Positions 1 to 8,311 of a stretch of DNA of 13,743 nucleotides are shown piece by piece. The number at the start of each line of letters is the position of its first letter. Position 1 is the first letter of the stretch. The stretch is from Actinomycetota bacterium (GTDB taxonomy: Bacteria; Actinomycetota; Thermoleophilia; Gaiellales; Gaiellaceae), in contig PMXT01000102.1 of NCBI GenBank assembly GCA_003170995.1, positions 1 to 13,743 on the forward strand. Reading direction: 5' to 3'. A model generated the notes under the pieces. The model saw only the letters and a list, made by a program, of their open reading frames with translations. It was not told the origin of the DNA and made no database searches. A program made the position numbers and the translations under genes.

Positions 1-558
1 GTCTTCGCCGGCACGCTGCCGCGCGGGGTCGACGACGCCTTCTATGCCGAGGTCGTTCGCGAGCTGTCACGGCGGAACGTGCGCTGCGTGCTCGACTCCG
101 AGGGAACCGCTCTGCGCCTGGGCGTCGAGGCTGAGCCCTATCTCGTCAGCCCCAACCAGCACGAGGCAGAAAGTCTGGTCGGGCAGGAGTTCTCCGACGA
201 GGAGGATTTCGTCATGGCTTTGGAGACGATCGCCGAGATGGGCCCGCGCAACGTCCTGATCAGCCACGAGGGCGGCTGCTACGCGTTGCTCAAGGAAGAG
301 CGCAAGCTCCGTCGCTACCGAGCCTTCATCTCCCGCGTCGAGCCGGTCTCGCCCGTCGGCTCGGGTGACGTGCTGCTGGCCGGCTTTCTGGCCGCGCGCA
401 GAGCCGAGCGCTCGCTCGAGGAAGCGCTCTGCCTAGCCGTTGGAGCCGCCACTGCCTCTACCCTCGAGACCGGCGCCGGTCGCTTTGATCTGGAGCGGGC
501 GGCCGAGCTCGCGCGCCAGGTCGAGGTTAGCGAGCTGCAGCCCGTCGCGACGCGGTAG
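1..558 (+). CDS. PfkB-family sugar kinase, 1-phosphofructokinase-like (5' partial)
   Basis: The frame is open from the first base, so the N-terminal part lies outside the window; 185 residues remain of a family usually about 310 long. Visible family landmarks are AGTLPRGVDDAFYAEVV near the edge (the 'SGSLPPG' segment of FruK/LacC proteins), the SPNQHEAESLVG segment (the 'KPN..E' motif), and the C-terminal anion-hole block SPVGSGDVLLAGF, in which Asp123 of the visible part is the expected catalytic base. FruK/LacC kinases phosphorylate fructose-1-phosphate or tagatose-6-phosphate with ATP in the cytoplasm. The usual residue after the Asp (Ser) is Val here. Substrate cannot be decided from this fragment, and no PTS gene is in view to support a fructose pathway. 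The stop is TAG at 556-558. The family call is firm; the substrate is only likely. Confidence 0.85.
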   Translation, partial: VFAGTLPRGVDDAFYAEVVRELSRRNVRCVLDSEGTALRLGVEAEPYLVSPNQHEAESLVGQEFSDEEDFVMALETIAEMGPRNVLISHEGGCYALLKEERKLRRYRAFISRVEPVSPVGSGDVLLAGFLAARRAERSLEEALCLAVGAATASTLETGAGRFDLERAAELARQVEVSELQPVATR

Positions 559-646
559 GAGTCAGGCGGAGAACTTTCCCGACCACTCGCGTCTGAGCGG
601 GGGAATCTCGCCCCTTCAACTCGGCCGCGTCGAGCGAACCGCCCCC

Positions 647-652
647 TATACT
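647..652 (+). promoter_or_regulatory. Candidate -10 box (TATACT) for the zinc-finger membrane protein
   Basis: TATACT lies with a 6-base gap before the GTG at 659, which places the expected transcription start on or next to the start codon. No convincing -35 element sits 16-18 bases upstream. This arrangement suggests a leaderless transcript, which is common in actinobacteria, and supports the GTG at 659 over the longer open frame that runs back into the kinase gene. Confidence 0.5.
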
Positions 653-658
653 TGGCGC

Positions 659-1183
659 GTGCGCTGCTACTACCACTCCGGCGCCGAGGCAGTAGGCGTC
701 TGCTCGAGCTGTGGCCGAGGTCTTTGCGCCGGGTCGGCCGTTGAGGTCGAGGGGAAGCTTGCCTGCAAGGACTCCTGCGAGGAGGCGGTTGCGCGGACGA
801 CTCAGCCGGCCGACGACGAATGGTGGTCGTGGAAGCGCGGCGTTTTCTGCATCGCTGCTCTAGGCGCCGTTTTTCTGGCCTGGGGAGCCGTTGCCTGGCC
901 GGACCATCGCTTACACCAGTTCGCGCTCGTTCTCTTCGCGATCGGCGCAGCTGTCTTTTGCTGGGGGCTCTTCAACTTCCCGCTCGCTGTCGGCGCTGTC
1001 TTTCTCGGGCTCGGGTCCGTTGCCGCGCCGCATCATCACCGGCACGGTCTCGCGGCGCTCCTCTTCCTTTCCGGCGTGCTTCTAGTCGGGTGGGGGTTCG
1101 TACGCCTAAGCCGTCGATTCACGAGCAGAGCTTCAGGTCTCGCATGTAACGAGAAGACACGATCACACCGCACGAGCGGATAG
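659..1183 (+). CDS. B-box-type zinc-finger membrane protein, function unknown
   Basis: A 174-residue protein. The N-terminal 41 residues form a B-box-like zinc-binding module with ligands Cys3, His6, Cys15, Cys18, Cys23, Cys36 and Cys40; in related actinobacterial proteins as I recall them a Cys follows the LC-A pair, and here that position is Ser26. After a short acidic linker (PADDEWWSW) come four hydrophobic segments at roughly residues 58-75, 81-100, 104-120 and 128-147. They look like a twofold repeat: segment pairs ending in CWGLFNF and GWGFVRL, each preceded by a His-rich turn (WPDHRLHQ and APHHHRHG). The GTG start is chosen because the zinc module begins immediately after it and a TATACT box lies at leaderless distance; the upstream extension overlaps the kinase and is Pro/Arg/Ser-rich. 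Role unknown; a membrane-bound metal-sensing or scaffolding role is speculation. Confidence 0.75.
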   Translation: MRCYYHSGAEAVGVCSSCGRGLCAGSAVEVEGKLACKDSCEEAVARTTQPADDEWWSWKRGVFCIAALGAVFLAWGAVAWPDHRLHQFALVLFAIGAAVFCWGLFNFPLAVGAVFLGLGSVAAPHHHRHGLAALLFLSGVLLVGWGFVRLSRRFTSRASGLACNEKTRSHRTSG

Positions 1184-1304
1184 AAGGCGCCGCTGGCCAG
1201 GCGCGTTCGACGAAATGCCTCTCGCGTTCTCGTGGCGTCGGTGAGCGCGCGAGTTCGGACAGCACCTCGCTTGCTCGGGGCGTCGCTCATCATCTCCTTA
1301 AGCA

Positions 1305-1351
1305 GCCGATGAAAGTCGTCATGTCACCGAAGAGGGCGGACTTTCGTCGGC
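1305..1351. repeat. 13-bp inverted repeat upstream of guaB
   Basis: GCCGATGAAAGTC (1305-1317) and GACTTTCGTCGGC (1339-1351) are complementary over 13 positions, with one mismatch as DNA that becomes a U-G wobble as RNA. The loop is 21 bases. No T-run follows, so it is not a standard terminator. The right arm reaches the region where a -35 element for the TACGAT box would lie, so it could be an operator; it could equally be an RNA stem at the end of the upstream transcript. Confidence 0.55.
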
Positions 1352-1368
1352 ATAGCGGCCAGCCTTGC

Positions 1369-1374
1369 TACGAT
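1369..1374 (+). promoter_or_regulatory. guaB: Candidate guaB -10 box (TACGAT)
   Basis: TACGAT fits the actinobacterial TAnnnT pattern and would start transcription near 1381, giving a leader of about 84 bases before guaB. The -35 region is weak. The call is supported mainly by the need for a promoter upstream of the terminator hairpin at 1417-1448. Confidence 0.35.
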
Positions 1375-1416
1375 TGATCGCCACTTGAAAGATCTTGGTG
1401 GCATCCGGATTTCTCG

Positions 1417-1448
1417 GCCCAGGCGACCTTCAGGCGTCTGGGCTTTTT
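1417..1448 (+). terminator. Intrinsic terminator in the guaB leader (probable attenuator)
   Basis: Bases 1417-1425 pair with 1435-1443 in a nine-pair stem containing one G-U, with a further C-G pair beyond an A/G mismatch and a small loop. The stem is followed directly by TTTTT at 1444-1448. Only 16 bases separate the T-run from the guaB start, too few to hold another promoter, so transcripts must read through this hairpin to express guaB. A rival pairing of CTTGG (1394-1398) with CCAGG (1419-1423) could open the terminator, and CCAC (1381-1384) with GTGG (1398-1401) could block that rival. The terminator shape is seen directly; the switching is inferred. Confidence 0.7.
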
Positions 1449-1455
1449 GCATTGA

Positions 1456-3002
<1,547 letters not shown>

Positions 3003-3003
<1 letters not shown>

Positions 3004-4547
3004 TGACGGGCGACGAGCGCCCGGTCCTCGTCCTCGATCTCGGTGGGCAGTACTCGCAATTGATCGCCCGGCGCGTGCGTGAGGCTCGGGTCTACTCCGA
3101 GCTCGTCTCCTATCGGCTCTCGGCCGAGGAGGTGGCGGCGCTAAATCCGCGTGCTTTGATCCTCTCGGGTGGCCCGGCTTCGGTCTACGTCGAGAACGCT
3201 CCCCGAATCGACACCGGTCTGTTCGAGCTCGGCGTGCCGGTGCTCGGCATCTGTTACGGCATGCATTTGATGGCGCAGGATCTGGGCGGCAAGGTCGAGC
3301 GAACCGGCGTGGGGGAGTTCGGCAAGACCGAGCTTCGAATCGATGCAGGCACACTCTTCAGCGACGATCTGGCCGGCGAGCAGACGGTCTGGATGAGCCA
3401 CCGCGACTCGGTCACCGCGGCTCCGCCCGGCGCCCGCGTGGTCGCCAGCTCCGAGACAACGCCGCTCGCTGCGTTCGAGGATCCGGAGCGCGGCCTCTAT
3501 GCCGTCCAGTTCCACCCCGAGGTCGTGCATACGACCAACGGTCAGAAGATGCTCGAGCGCTTCTTGCATCAGGTGGTCGGGATCGAGCCCTCCTGGACGC
3601 CCGCGGCGGTGATCGACGAGCAGGTGGCCCGCATCCGCGCTCAGGTCGGCGACGAGAGCGTGATCTGTGGTCTCTCCGGCGGCGTCGACTCGGCCGTCGC
3701 CGCACTGCTCGTCTACAAGGCGATCGGCGAGCAGCTCACCTGCGTCTTCGTCGACCACGGCTTCATGCGGAGTGGCGAGGCTGAACAGGTAGTCGAGGCC
3801 TTCCGCAACCACTTCAAGGTTCCGCTTGTGCACGTGCAGGCGCAGGAGCGTTTCCTCGCCCGGCTCGAGGGCATCGAGGAGCCCGAAGAGAAGCGACATC
3901 GCATCGGCGAGGAGTTCATCCGCGTCTTCGAGGACGAGGCGGCCAAGCTGGGCGAAGTGCGCTTCCTCGTCCAGGGCACGCTCTACTCGGACGTGATCGA
4001 GTCGGGCGGCACCGCGGGCGTGGCGGCCAAGATCAAGTCCCACCACAACGTCGGCGGCCTGCCCGAGGAGATGGAGATGGAGCTGGTCGAGCCGCTCCGG
4101 CTGCTCTTCAAGGACGAGGTGCGCCGAGTGGGCGAGGAGCTCGGGATGCCCGAGCGTCTGGTCTGGCGCCAGCCCTTTCCCGGGCCCGGGCTCGCCATCC
4201 GCATCATCGGCGAGGTCACCCGCGAGCGCCTCGATATCCTGCGCGAGGCCGACGCCATCCTTCAGGAAGAGATTCGAGACGCCGGCTGGTACCGCAAGCT
4301 CTGGCAGTCGTTCGCCGTCCTTCCAGCCATCCGCTCGGTCGGGGTGCAGGGCGACGAGCGCACCTATGCCTATCCGATTGTGCTGCGCGCCGTCACCTCC
4401 GACGACGCCATGACCGCCGACTGGGCACGCCTCCCTTGCGAGCTGCTGGAGCGAATCTCGAGCCGCATCATCGCCGAGATCCGCGGCGTCAACCGGGTCG
4501 TCTACGACCTAAGCTCGAAGCCGCCGGCGACTATTGAATGGGAATGA
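3003..4547 (+). CDS. guaA: GMP synthase (glutamine-hydrolysing)
   Basis: Converts XMP to GMP using glutamine and ATP, the step after guaB. The 514-residue protein has the family's three parts. The class I glutamine amidotransferase domain (about 1-190) carries the nucleophile Cys84 in GICYGM and the His171/Glu173 pair in FHPEV. The ATP pyrophosphatase domain carries the P-loop SGGVDS at 225-230 and the [13 protein letters not shown] block. The C-terminal dimerisation domain contains [12 protein letters not shown] and ends in the usual KPPATIEWE. The ATG at 3003 shares its A with the TGA stop of guaB (TGATG), which implies translational coupling; TTG at 3000 is a possible alternative start. 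No separate promoter or strong ribosome site is visible. All expected catalytic residues are present. Confidence 0.97.
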
Positions 4548-4556
4548 TGCGGTGAA

Positions 4557-4580
4557 GCGGCAGGCTCCTTCCCTGCCCGC
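4557..4580 (+). terminator. Possible hairpin terminator after guaA
   Basis: GGCAGG (4559-4564) pairs with CCTGCC (4572-4577) over a seven-base loop, extended by two pairs past a bulged C. It begins ten bases after the guaA stop. No T-run follows, so it is either a Rho-independent terminator of the U-less kind proposed for high-GC bacteria or simply a 3' stabilising stem. Confidence 0.4.
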
Positions 4581-4588
4581 GACTCGAG

Positions 4589-4594
4589 TAGCGT
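4589..4594 (+). promoter_or_regulatory. Candidate -10 box (TAGCGT) of the VOC gene remnant
   Basis: TAGCGT fits TAnnnT and ends seven bases before the TTG at 4602, the same leaderless-type spacing seen for the gene at 659. Its survival upstream of a truncated coding start supports reading 4602 onward as the head of a former gene. Confidence 0.35.
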
Positions 4595-4601
4595 TCCGCC
4601 C

Positions 4602-4660
4602 TTGACGCAGCTCCGCCTCGACCACATAGTCATTGCCATCTCCGACTTCGAGCGCTACAC
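4602..4660 (+). pseudogene. N-terminal remnant of a VOC/glyoxalase-family gene
   Basis: From the TTG at 4602 the frame reads MTQLRLDHIVIAISDFERYT. LDHIVIAISDFER is the typical first beta strand and turn of VOC (glyoxalase/bleomycin-resistance) proteins, whose metal-binding His lies in the LDH triplet. Similarity stops within about 20 codons, exactly where the 3' end of the convergent protease gene begins; the frame then runs on to a TAG at 4728-4730 without family features. VOC domains need about 110-130 residues, so this cannot be a working enzyme. It is read as the stump of a gene cut by a rearrangement. GCGCTAC occurs twice at the junction (4652-4658 and 4667-4673). The identification rests on a short match, so chance similarity cannot be excluded. 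Confidence 0.5.
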
Positions 4661-4669
4661 CGAGGTGCG

Positions 4670-6445
4670 CTACGTCGTCTCGAACCCGAGCAGTGATTGG
4701 TTCGCGTCGCCTGAGAGCACCAACCGGTAGCGGCCGGTCTCGATCGTCGTGCCACCGAACAGCTGCTTCACCGTCAGGCTGTGAGAGCCGCGGAAGCCAC
4801 CGTTACGTCTGACGCTACGCACCAGCTGCCAGGTCGATCCGCTTTTGCGCTCGAGCCGGTACTTGAAGCTCTCACTCGGCGAGGAGAAGCGGTAGGTGAG
4901 TTTCACCTTCGCCGCCTGCGAGTGCCTGAAGGTCTTCTTGGATAGACGAACGGAGATCTTTCCGCCAGCCGATCGGGTGCGTGCGGCCGCCACGGAGATC
5001 GATACCGACGCGCTCTTGTCGCTGTTGGTAGACGTCAGCGTCGCGGTATAGGTGCCGGGCCGCTTGTAGAGATGTTTCGGCGAGGCGCCTGTTGAGGTCT
5101 TTCCGTCGCCGAACGACCACGAGTAGGGCCCGGCCTTGGTCGACGTGTTCGCGAAGCGGATGGTCACCGGAGCTTTGCCCGAGACGGCGTTCGGAGTGAA
5201 GGAAACCGTCGATCCCGGTGGGAGCGCAGCGAGCGCTGTCAACGTCGCTTTGGCGTCGATCAGGCCGTGAGCGGAGTTTCTGTCCCCGGTCTGGTGAGCC
5301 GTCGACTCGATGGCGTCCACGACCTCGGTGGCCGAGGCCGTGGGAACGTAGGACAGCGCCAGTCCGGCCAGCCCGGCGACGAAGGGAGCGGCAGCCGAGG
5401 TGCCGCAGAAGTAGGTGTAGTCGCCGCTCGGGTGAGAGGAACTCGCGGGCCAGGTCGAGTTGACGCAACCGGGCGCGTCGACGTCGACCCAGGAGCCGTA
5501 GTTCGAGCCCCATTTACCGTACTGGACGTTACCGTTCGAGGTCGCGTAACGAGTACCGGTCTCGTCCACCGCGCCGACGGAGAGCACGCCCGGATAGGCC
5601 GCCGGGTAATCACGTTTCGAGGAGTTCTCGTTCCCGGCGGAGGCTACGACGACCACGTTGTGGCTCTCGGCGTAGCTCACGGCGGCGGCGATCGAGCGCG
5701 ATCCGCTGGGCAGACCGAGCGACATGTTGATCACCCGGGCGCCGTGCTTGGTTGCCCAGATCACGCCGGCAGCGACGTCACTCCAGCTGCCCGAGTTGTC
5801 TGCTCCGAGCACTTTGACCGGCATGACTCGGCACTTCCAGCAGACGCCGGCGATGCCTTTGCCATTCCCGCCCTGGGCGGCGATTATGCCGGTGACGGCC
5901 GTCCCGTGGCCGTTGTCGTCGGAGGTGTTGGCGCCGCCGTCGGCGAAGTTGTGCCCGGGTACGAACGCGCCGAGATCCTCGTGCCGGCGATCTACGCCGC
6001 TGTCGAGAACGGCGACGATGATGCTCGCGCTGCCGGTGCTGAGCGACCAAGCATCCGGAAAACCCAGATTACCGAGCTGCCAGAAAGCCGGGTTTAGATA
6101 GGGATCGTCGACACTGGCTCCATCGCCGTGGACGCGGCCGTCCCGCTCGACGTAGGCGACGATCGGGGAGGCACCGAGCTCGCGAATGGTCGTCTTCTCT
6201 GCGCGAGCTGGAACACCGGCGATGGCTATTCTGAGCTGGCCGATGGTATTCAGTCGTCGAGCGCCGGCTCGGGCGAGAGCTGCGTTCTGTGCGGCCGTAG
6301 TCGTGTGTGCGTCGAAGCGGACGAGAACGCGCGCCGTACCCGTCGTCGCTTGCGAAAGAGAGGAGGCCGAGGCCTGGCCAACGGAACCGACCACCGGGAC
6401 GATGGCGAGAAAAAGGGCAAGAGAACGGAGTGTCGCAAGCATCAC
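4670..6445 (-). CDS. Secreted subtilisin-like serine protease (S8) with PKD domain
   Basis: A 591-residue exported protease (590 from the alternative ATG at 6442, which directly follows the GTG at 6445). A signal peptide with hydrophobic core LALFLAIVPVVG ends near ASA at about residue 28. An I9-type inhibitory propeptide spans about 38-105. The S8 catalytic domain (about 115-408) has all key residues: Asp148 in VLDSGVD, His180 in NGHGTAVTG, oxyanion Asn272 in SAGNENS and Ser350 in CGTSAAAPFVAG. A PKD domain follows at about 413-488 (YSWSFGDGKTS, then HLYKRPGTYTATLT). The last ~95 residues form an unrecognised beta-rich module ending in a GRYRLVLSGDANQ-type strand. It probably works outside the cell on proteins, with the C-terminal modules binding the surface or substrate. 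It is convergent with guaA, stands alone, and its stop lies on the VOC-remnant junction. Confidence 0.93.
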   Translation of the reverse strand: MMLATLRSLALFLAIVPVVGSVGQASASSLSQATTGTARVLVRFDAHTTTAAQNAALARAGARRLNTIGQLRIAIAGVPARAEKTTIRELGASPIVAYVERDGRVHGDGASVDDPYLNPAFWQLGNLGFPDAWSLSTGSASIIVAVLDSGVDRRHEDLGAFVPGHNFADGGANTSDDNGHGTAVTGIIAAQGGNGKGIAGVCWKCRVMPVKVLGADNSGSWSDVAAGVIWATKHGARVINMSLGLPSGSRSIAAAVSYAESHNVVVVASAGNENSSKRDYPAAYPGVLSVGAVDETGTRYATSNGNVQYGKWGSNYGSWVDVDAPGCVNSTWPASSSHPSGDYTYFCGTSAAAPFVAGLAGLALSYVPTASATEVVDAIESTAHQTGDRNSAHGLIDAKATLTALAALPPGSTVSFTPNAVSGKAPVTIRFANTSTKAGPYSWSFGDGKTSTGASPKHLYKRPGTYTATLTSTNSDKSASVSISVAAARTRSAGGKISVRLSKKTFRHSQAAKVKLTYRFSSPSESFKYRLERKSGSTWQLVRSVRRNGGFRGSHSLTVKQLFGGTTIETGRYRLVLSGDANQSLLGFETT

Positions 6446-6477
6446 TCCAGAAATCGACCGGGGTAGTGCCGAATCCG

Positions 6478-6504
6478 GAGTAGAGACGCTCTCTCTGCCT
6501 ACTC
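6478..6504. repeat. Short inverted repeat upstream of the protease gene
   Basis: GAGTAG and CTACTC are exact inverse complements separated by 15 bases, 33 bases upstream of the protease start. The position suits an operator or a leader stem, but six base pairs are within reach of chance. Confidence 0.25.
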
Positions 6505-6736
6505 GCAGCGAACTCCTGCGCTATACGCAGACCAGGAAGGCTGTAGCTATTTTGGGGGATGGCCGCGTTCGAAAAAACGCTGCAAAACGCATGAGCCGAT
6601 GCCACGCTCGAATTGCGAGCCGAGCGGCACGCTGATTCGTTCGCGTCGGGAAGGCTTTCCGACGAGCGCGATTGAGATCGGGCCTTTTGCACGGAGCCGA
6701 GCCTCTCGGACGACGATTGGGGAGGAGATCGTCTGT

Positions 6737-6764
6737 TTGCAAGCTAATTAAGTGCTGGTAAGTT
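6737..6764 (+). promoter_or_regulatory. Candidate promoter of the triple-repeat protein gene
   Basis: TTGCAA (6737-6742), a 16-base spacer and TAAGTT (6759-6764) resemble a housekeeping sigma promoter. Transcription would begin at about 6771, leaving almost no leader before the GTG at 6775; no Shine-Dalgarno sequence is visible, which agrees with leaderless or near-leaderless translation. Confidence 0.45.
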
Positions 6765-6774
6765 CGACGAAATC

Positions 6775-8217
6775 GTGAAAAGCTTTGGCACCAGCGTGAA
6801 GCCCAACGACGACAAACAATCCGCCCCGAGCCAACCGTGGCGCTCTCTTCTCGGCAAGGTGAGCTCGGACAGGCGCGCACTTCTTCGTCTCGCGGCAGTT
6901 CTCGTGATTGCCCTGGTCGCCGGCTCGGTCGTTTGGCTCGTCTTGAGAAAGAGCGATCACTCCTCGAAGTCGAGTAGCGCGAACACGGCGGTAGTCTCCG
7001 AGCAAGGCTTGCAGAAGTTGGTCAGCGCAATCGCGAAGACCGTCTTTTGGGTTGGGCCCGAGCAAGGGGTGCGCTACGGGATCGAGCAGCGCTCGAACGG
7101 GCGGGTGTACGTGCGCTACCTCACCGCTCAGATGAAGGCAGACACGGTTGCCACCTTGACGGTTGGCACTTATCCGATGGGAAACGCCTACGCGACGACG
7201 GTCGCCTGGGCCAAGACAAAGGGTTGGAAGCGGCTTGCGACCGGTGTCGGCGGAGTGACCGCCTTCGCCAGCAGCACGCAAGACGTCTACTTTGCGCAGC
7301 CGAGCCTCGATTATCAGATCGAGATCTACGATCCGACGCCTGGCCGTGCCGCCGCGCTCGTGCAGGCCGGGCGGGTGCTTCCGGTGAAGGCGGTCGTCTC
7401 CGAGCAGGACTTGCAGAAACTGGTCAGCGCAGTCCGTGCGCCCATCTTCTGGGTTGGGCCCGAGCAGGGGGCGCGCTACGGGGTCGAGCAGCGCTCGAAC
7501 GGGCAGGTGTACGTGCGCTACCTCACCGCTCAGATGAAGGCAGACACGGTTGCCACCTTGACGGTCGGCACGTATCCGATGAAAAACGCCTACACGGAGA
7601 CGGTCGCGCTCGGCAAGAGAAGCGGTTGGAAGCGACTTGCGACCGGAGTCGGCGGAGTGGCCGCCTTCACCAGCAGCACCTCCCCGCTTAACGTCTACCT
7701 CGCGCAACCGGGTCTCGACTACCAGATCGAGATCTATGATCCGACGCCTGGCCGTGCCGCCGCGCTCGTGCAGGCCGGGCGGGTGCTTCCGGTTGCGCAG
7801 GGGGAGCGCCTGGGACTCACGCTCGCCGCGCTGAAAAAGCAGGTGGCGTTGCTCGGAAAGACCGTCTACTGGATCGGCCCGAAGTCCGGAGTCACCTATG
7901 AGTACACACGCAATCCGAACGGGAACGTCTATCTGCGTTACCTGCCGAAGGGAGCGGCGATCGGGGCCAGTGGCGCATATCCGACCGTCGGCACCTACCC
8001 GATGCCTAACGCGGCCGCCACGACACGGAAAGCGGCTGGGCGAGCCGGCTCCGTGTTAGTGAAGCTGACTGGCGCAGAGGCCTTCTACACCACGTCCAAA
8101 CCCACGAGCGTCTACGTTGCCTTCACGGGTTCCGACTACCAGATCGAGGTCTACGATTCCGTCTCGGCTCGGGCTCTCGCGGCCGTCAGCTCAGGTCAGG
8201 TCAGGCCGGTCGGCTGA
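6775..8217 (+). CDS. Membrane-anchored protein with three copies of an uncharacterised domain
   Basis: A 480-residue protein with a short cytoplasmic N terminus, one membrane segment at about 37-57 followed by positive residues, and a Ser-rich linker. The rest is three tandem domains of about 134-140 residues, starting near 73, 207 and 345. Each has the same marks in order: [V/I]-[F/Y]-W-[V/I]-G-P (Trp92, Trp226, Trp366), N-G-x-V-Y-[V/L]-R-Y-L, T-V-G-T-Y-P-M, a V-Y-[F/L/V]-A segment, and D-Y-Q-I-E-[I/V]-Y-D. Domains 1 and 2 are nearly identical; domain 3 is diverged. I recall similar 'VYW-GP' single-domain proteins in Thermoleophilia but know no function. The architecture suggests an extracytoplasmic binding or cell-surface role. 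The GTG start is supported by the promoter just upstream; no Shine-Dalgarno sequence is seen. Confidence 0.85.
   Translation: MKSFGTSVKPNDDKQSAPSQPWRSLLGKVSSDRRALLRLAAVLVIALVAGSVVWLVLRKSDHSSKSSSANTAVVSEQGLQKLVSAIAKTVFWVGPEQGVRYGIEQRSNGRVYVRYLTAQMKADTVATLTVGTYPMGNAYATTVAWAKTKGWKRLATGVGGVTAFASSTQDVYFAQPSLDYQIEIYDPTPGRAAALVQAGRVLPVKAVVSEQDLQKLVSAVRAPIFWVGPEQGARYGVEQRSNGQVYVRYLTAQMKADTVATLTVGTYPMKNAYTETVALGKRSGWKRLATGVGGVAAFTSSTSPLNVYLAQPGLDYQIEIYDPTPGRAAALVQAGRVLPVAQGERLGLTLAALKKQVALLGKTVYWIGPKSGVTYEYTRNPNGNVYLRYLPKGAAIGASGAYPTVGTYPMPNAAATTRKAAGRAGSVLVKLTGAEAFYTTSKPTSVYVAFTGSDYQIEVYDSVSARALAAVSSGQVRPVG
6991..7798 (+). repeat. Recent in-frame tandem duplication, two ~402-bp units
   Basis: Unit 1 starts at 6991 and unit 2 at 7393. 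The 60-base stretch beginning at 7104 recurs without change at 7506, and the 56-base stretch beginning at 7330 recurs without change at 7738; the spacing shifts from 402 to 408 because unit 2 has two extra codons near 7680. Identity at silent positions points to recent duplication or ongoing gene conversion. A third, older copy continues to 8214. Confidence 0.9.
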
Positions 8218-8243
8218 GCGGGAGGTAGAAGCGGTCGCTCAGC
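8213..8243 (+). terminator. Possible hairpin after the triple-repeat gene
   Basis: GCTGAGCG (8213-8220, spanning the TGA stop) is the exact inverse complement of CGCTCAGC (8236-8243), with a 15-base loop. No T-run follows. GCTCAG at 8189-8194 competes for the same left arm. It may be a U-less terminator between convergent genes. Confidence 0.35.
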
Positions 8244-8296
8244 GCGGATAGACGCGCAGCGGGCCGTACCTTCGACTGTCGACCCTTGCAGTGGTC

Positions 8297-8311
8297 GCTA
8301 CCTGCGGTAGC
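8297..8311. terminator. Small palindromic hairpin at the end of the flippase-like gene
   Basis: GCTACC-TGC-GGTAGC is a perfect six-pair stem with a three-base loop that touches the minus-strand stop codon at 8311-8313. It sits between convergent genes and could serve either strand, but it lacks a T-run on both sides. Confidence 0.3.

Larger units (their letters stand above)
6446..6774. other. Divergent intergenic region between protease and repeat-protein genes
   Basis: This 329-base stretch separates two divergent genes, and I see no supported gene in it. It contains a GAGTAG/CTACTC inverted repeat (6478-6483 and 6499-6504), with an AGAGA-CGC-TCTCT mini-hairpin inside at 6482-6494, on the protease side. 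It also holds a GCGTT/AACGC stem at 6565-6580 and a plausible promoter for the rightward gene at 6737-6764. Two tiny frames of 11 and 14 codons near 6559-6634 lack any support. Confidence 0.5.

Noticed and set aside
440..658. N-terminal extension of the zinc-finger protein frame back into the kinase gene
   Set aside because: The added residues are Pro/Arg/Ser-rich, overlap the kinase by more than 100 bases and sit before a leaderless-type promoter; the zinc module starts right at the GTG at 659.
3141..4046. Long open frame of 301 codons on the minus strand inside guaA
   Set aside because: Frame shadow of a high-GC gene; its product is rich in His, Asp and Arg with no family features, and guaA is unmistakable on the other strand.
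5267..6097. 276-codon plus-strand frame inside the protease gene
   Set aside because: Antisense shadow with a Gly/Val/Arg-rich, motif-free product; the protease has all its catalytic motifs on the minus strand.
6748..7707. 319-codon minus-strand frame opposite the triple-repeat gene
   Set aside because: It repeats internally only because the plus-strand repeats do, and the product is low-complexity; the plus strand carries conserved domain motifs in all three copies.
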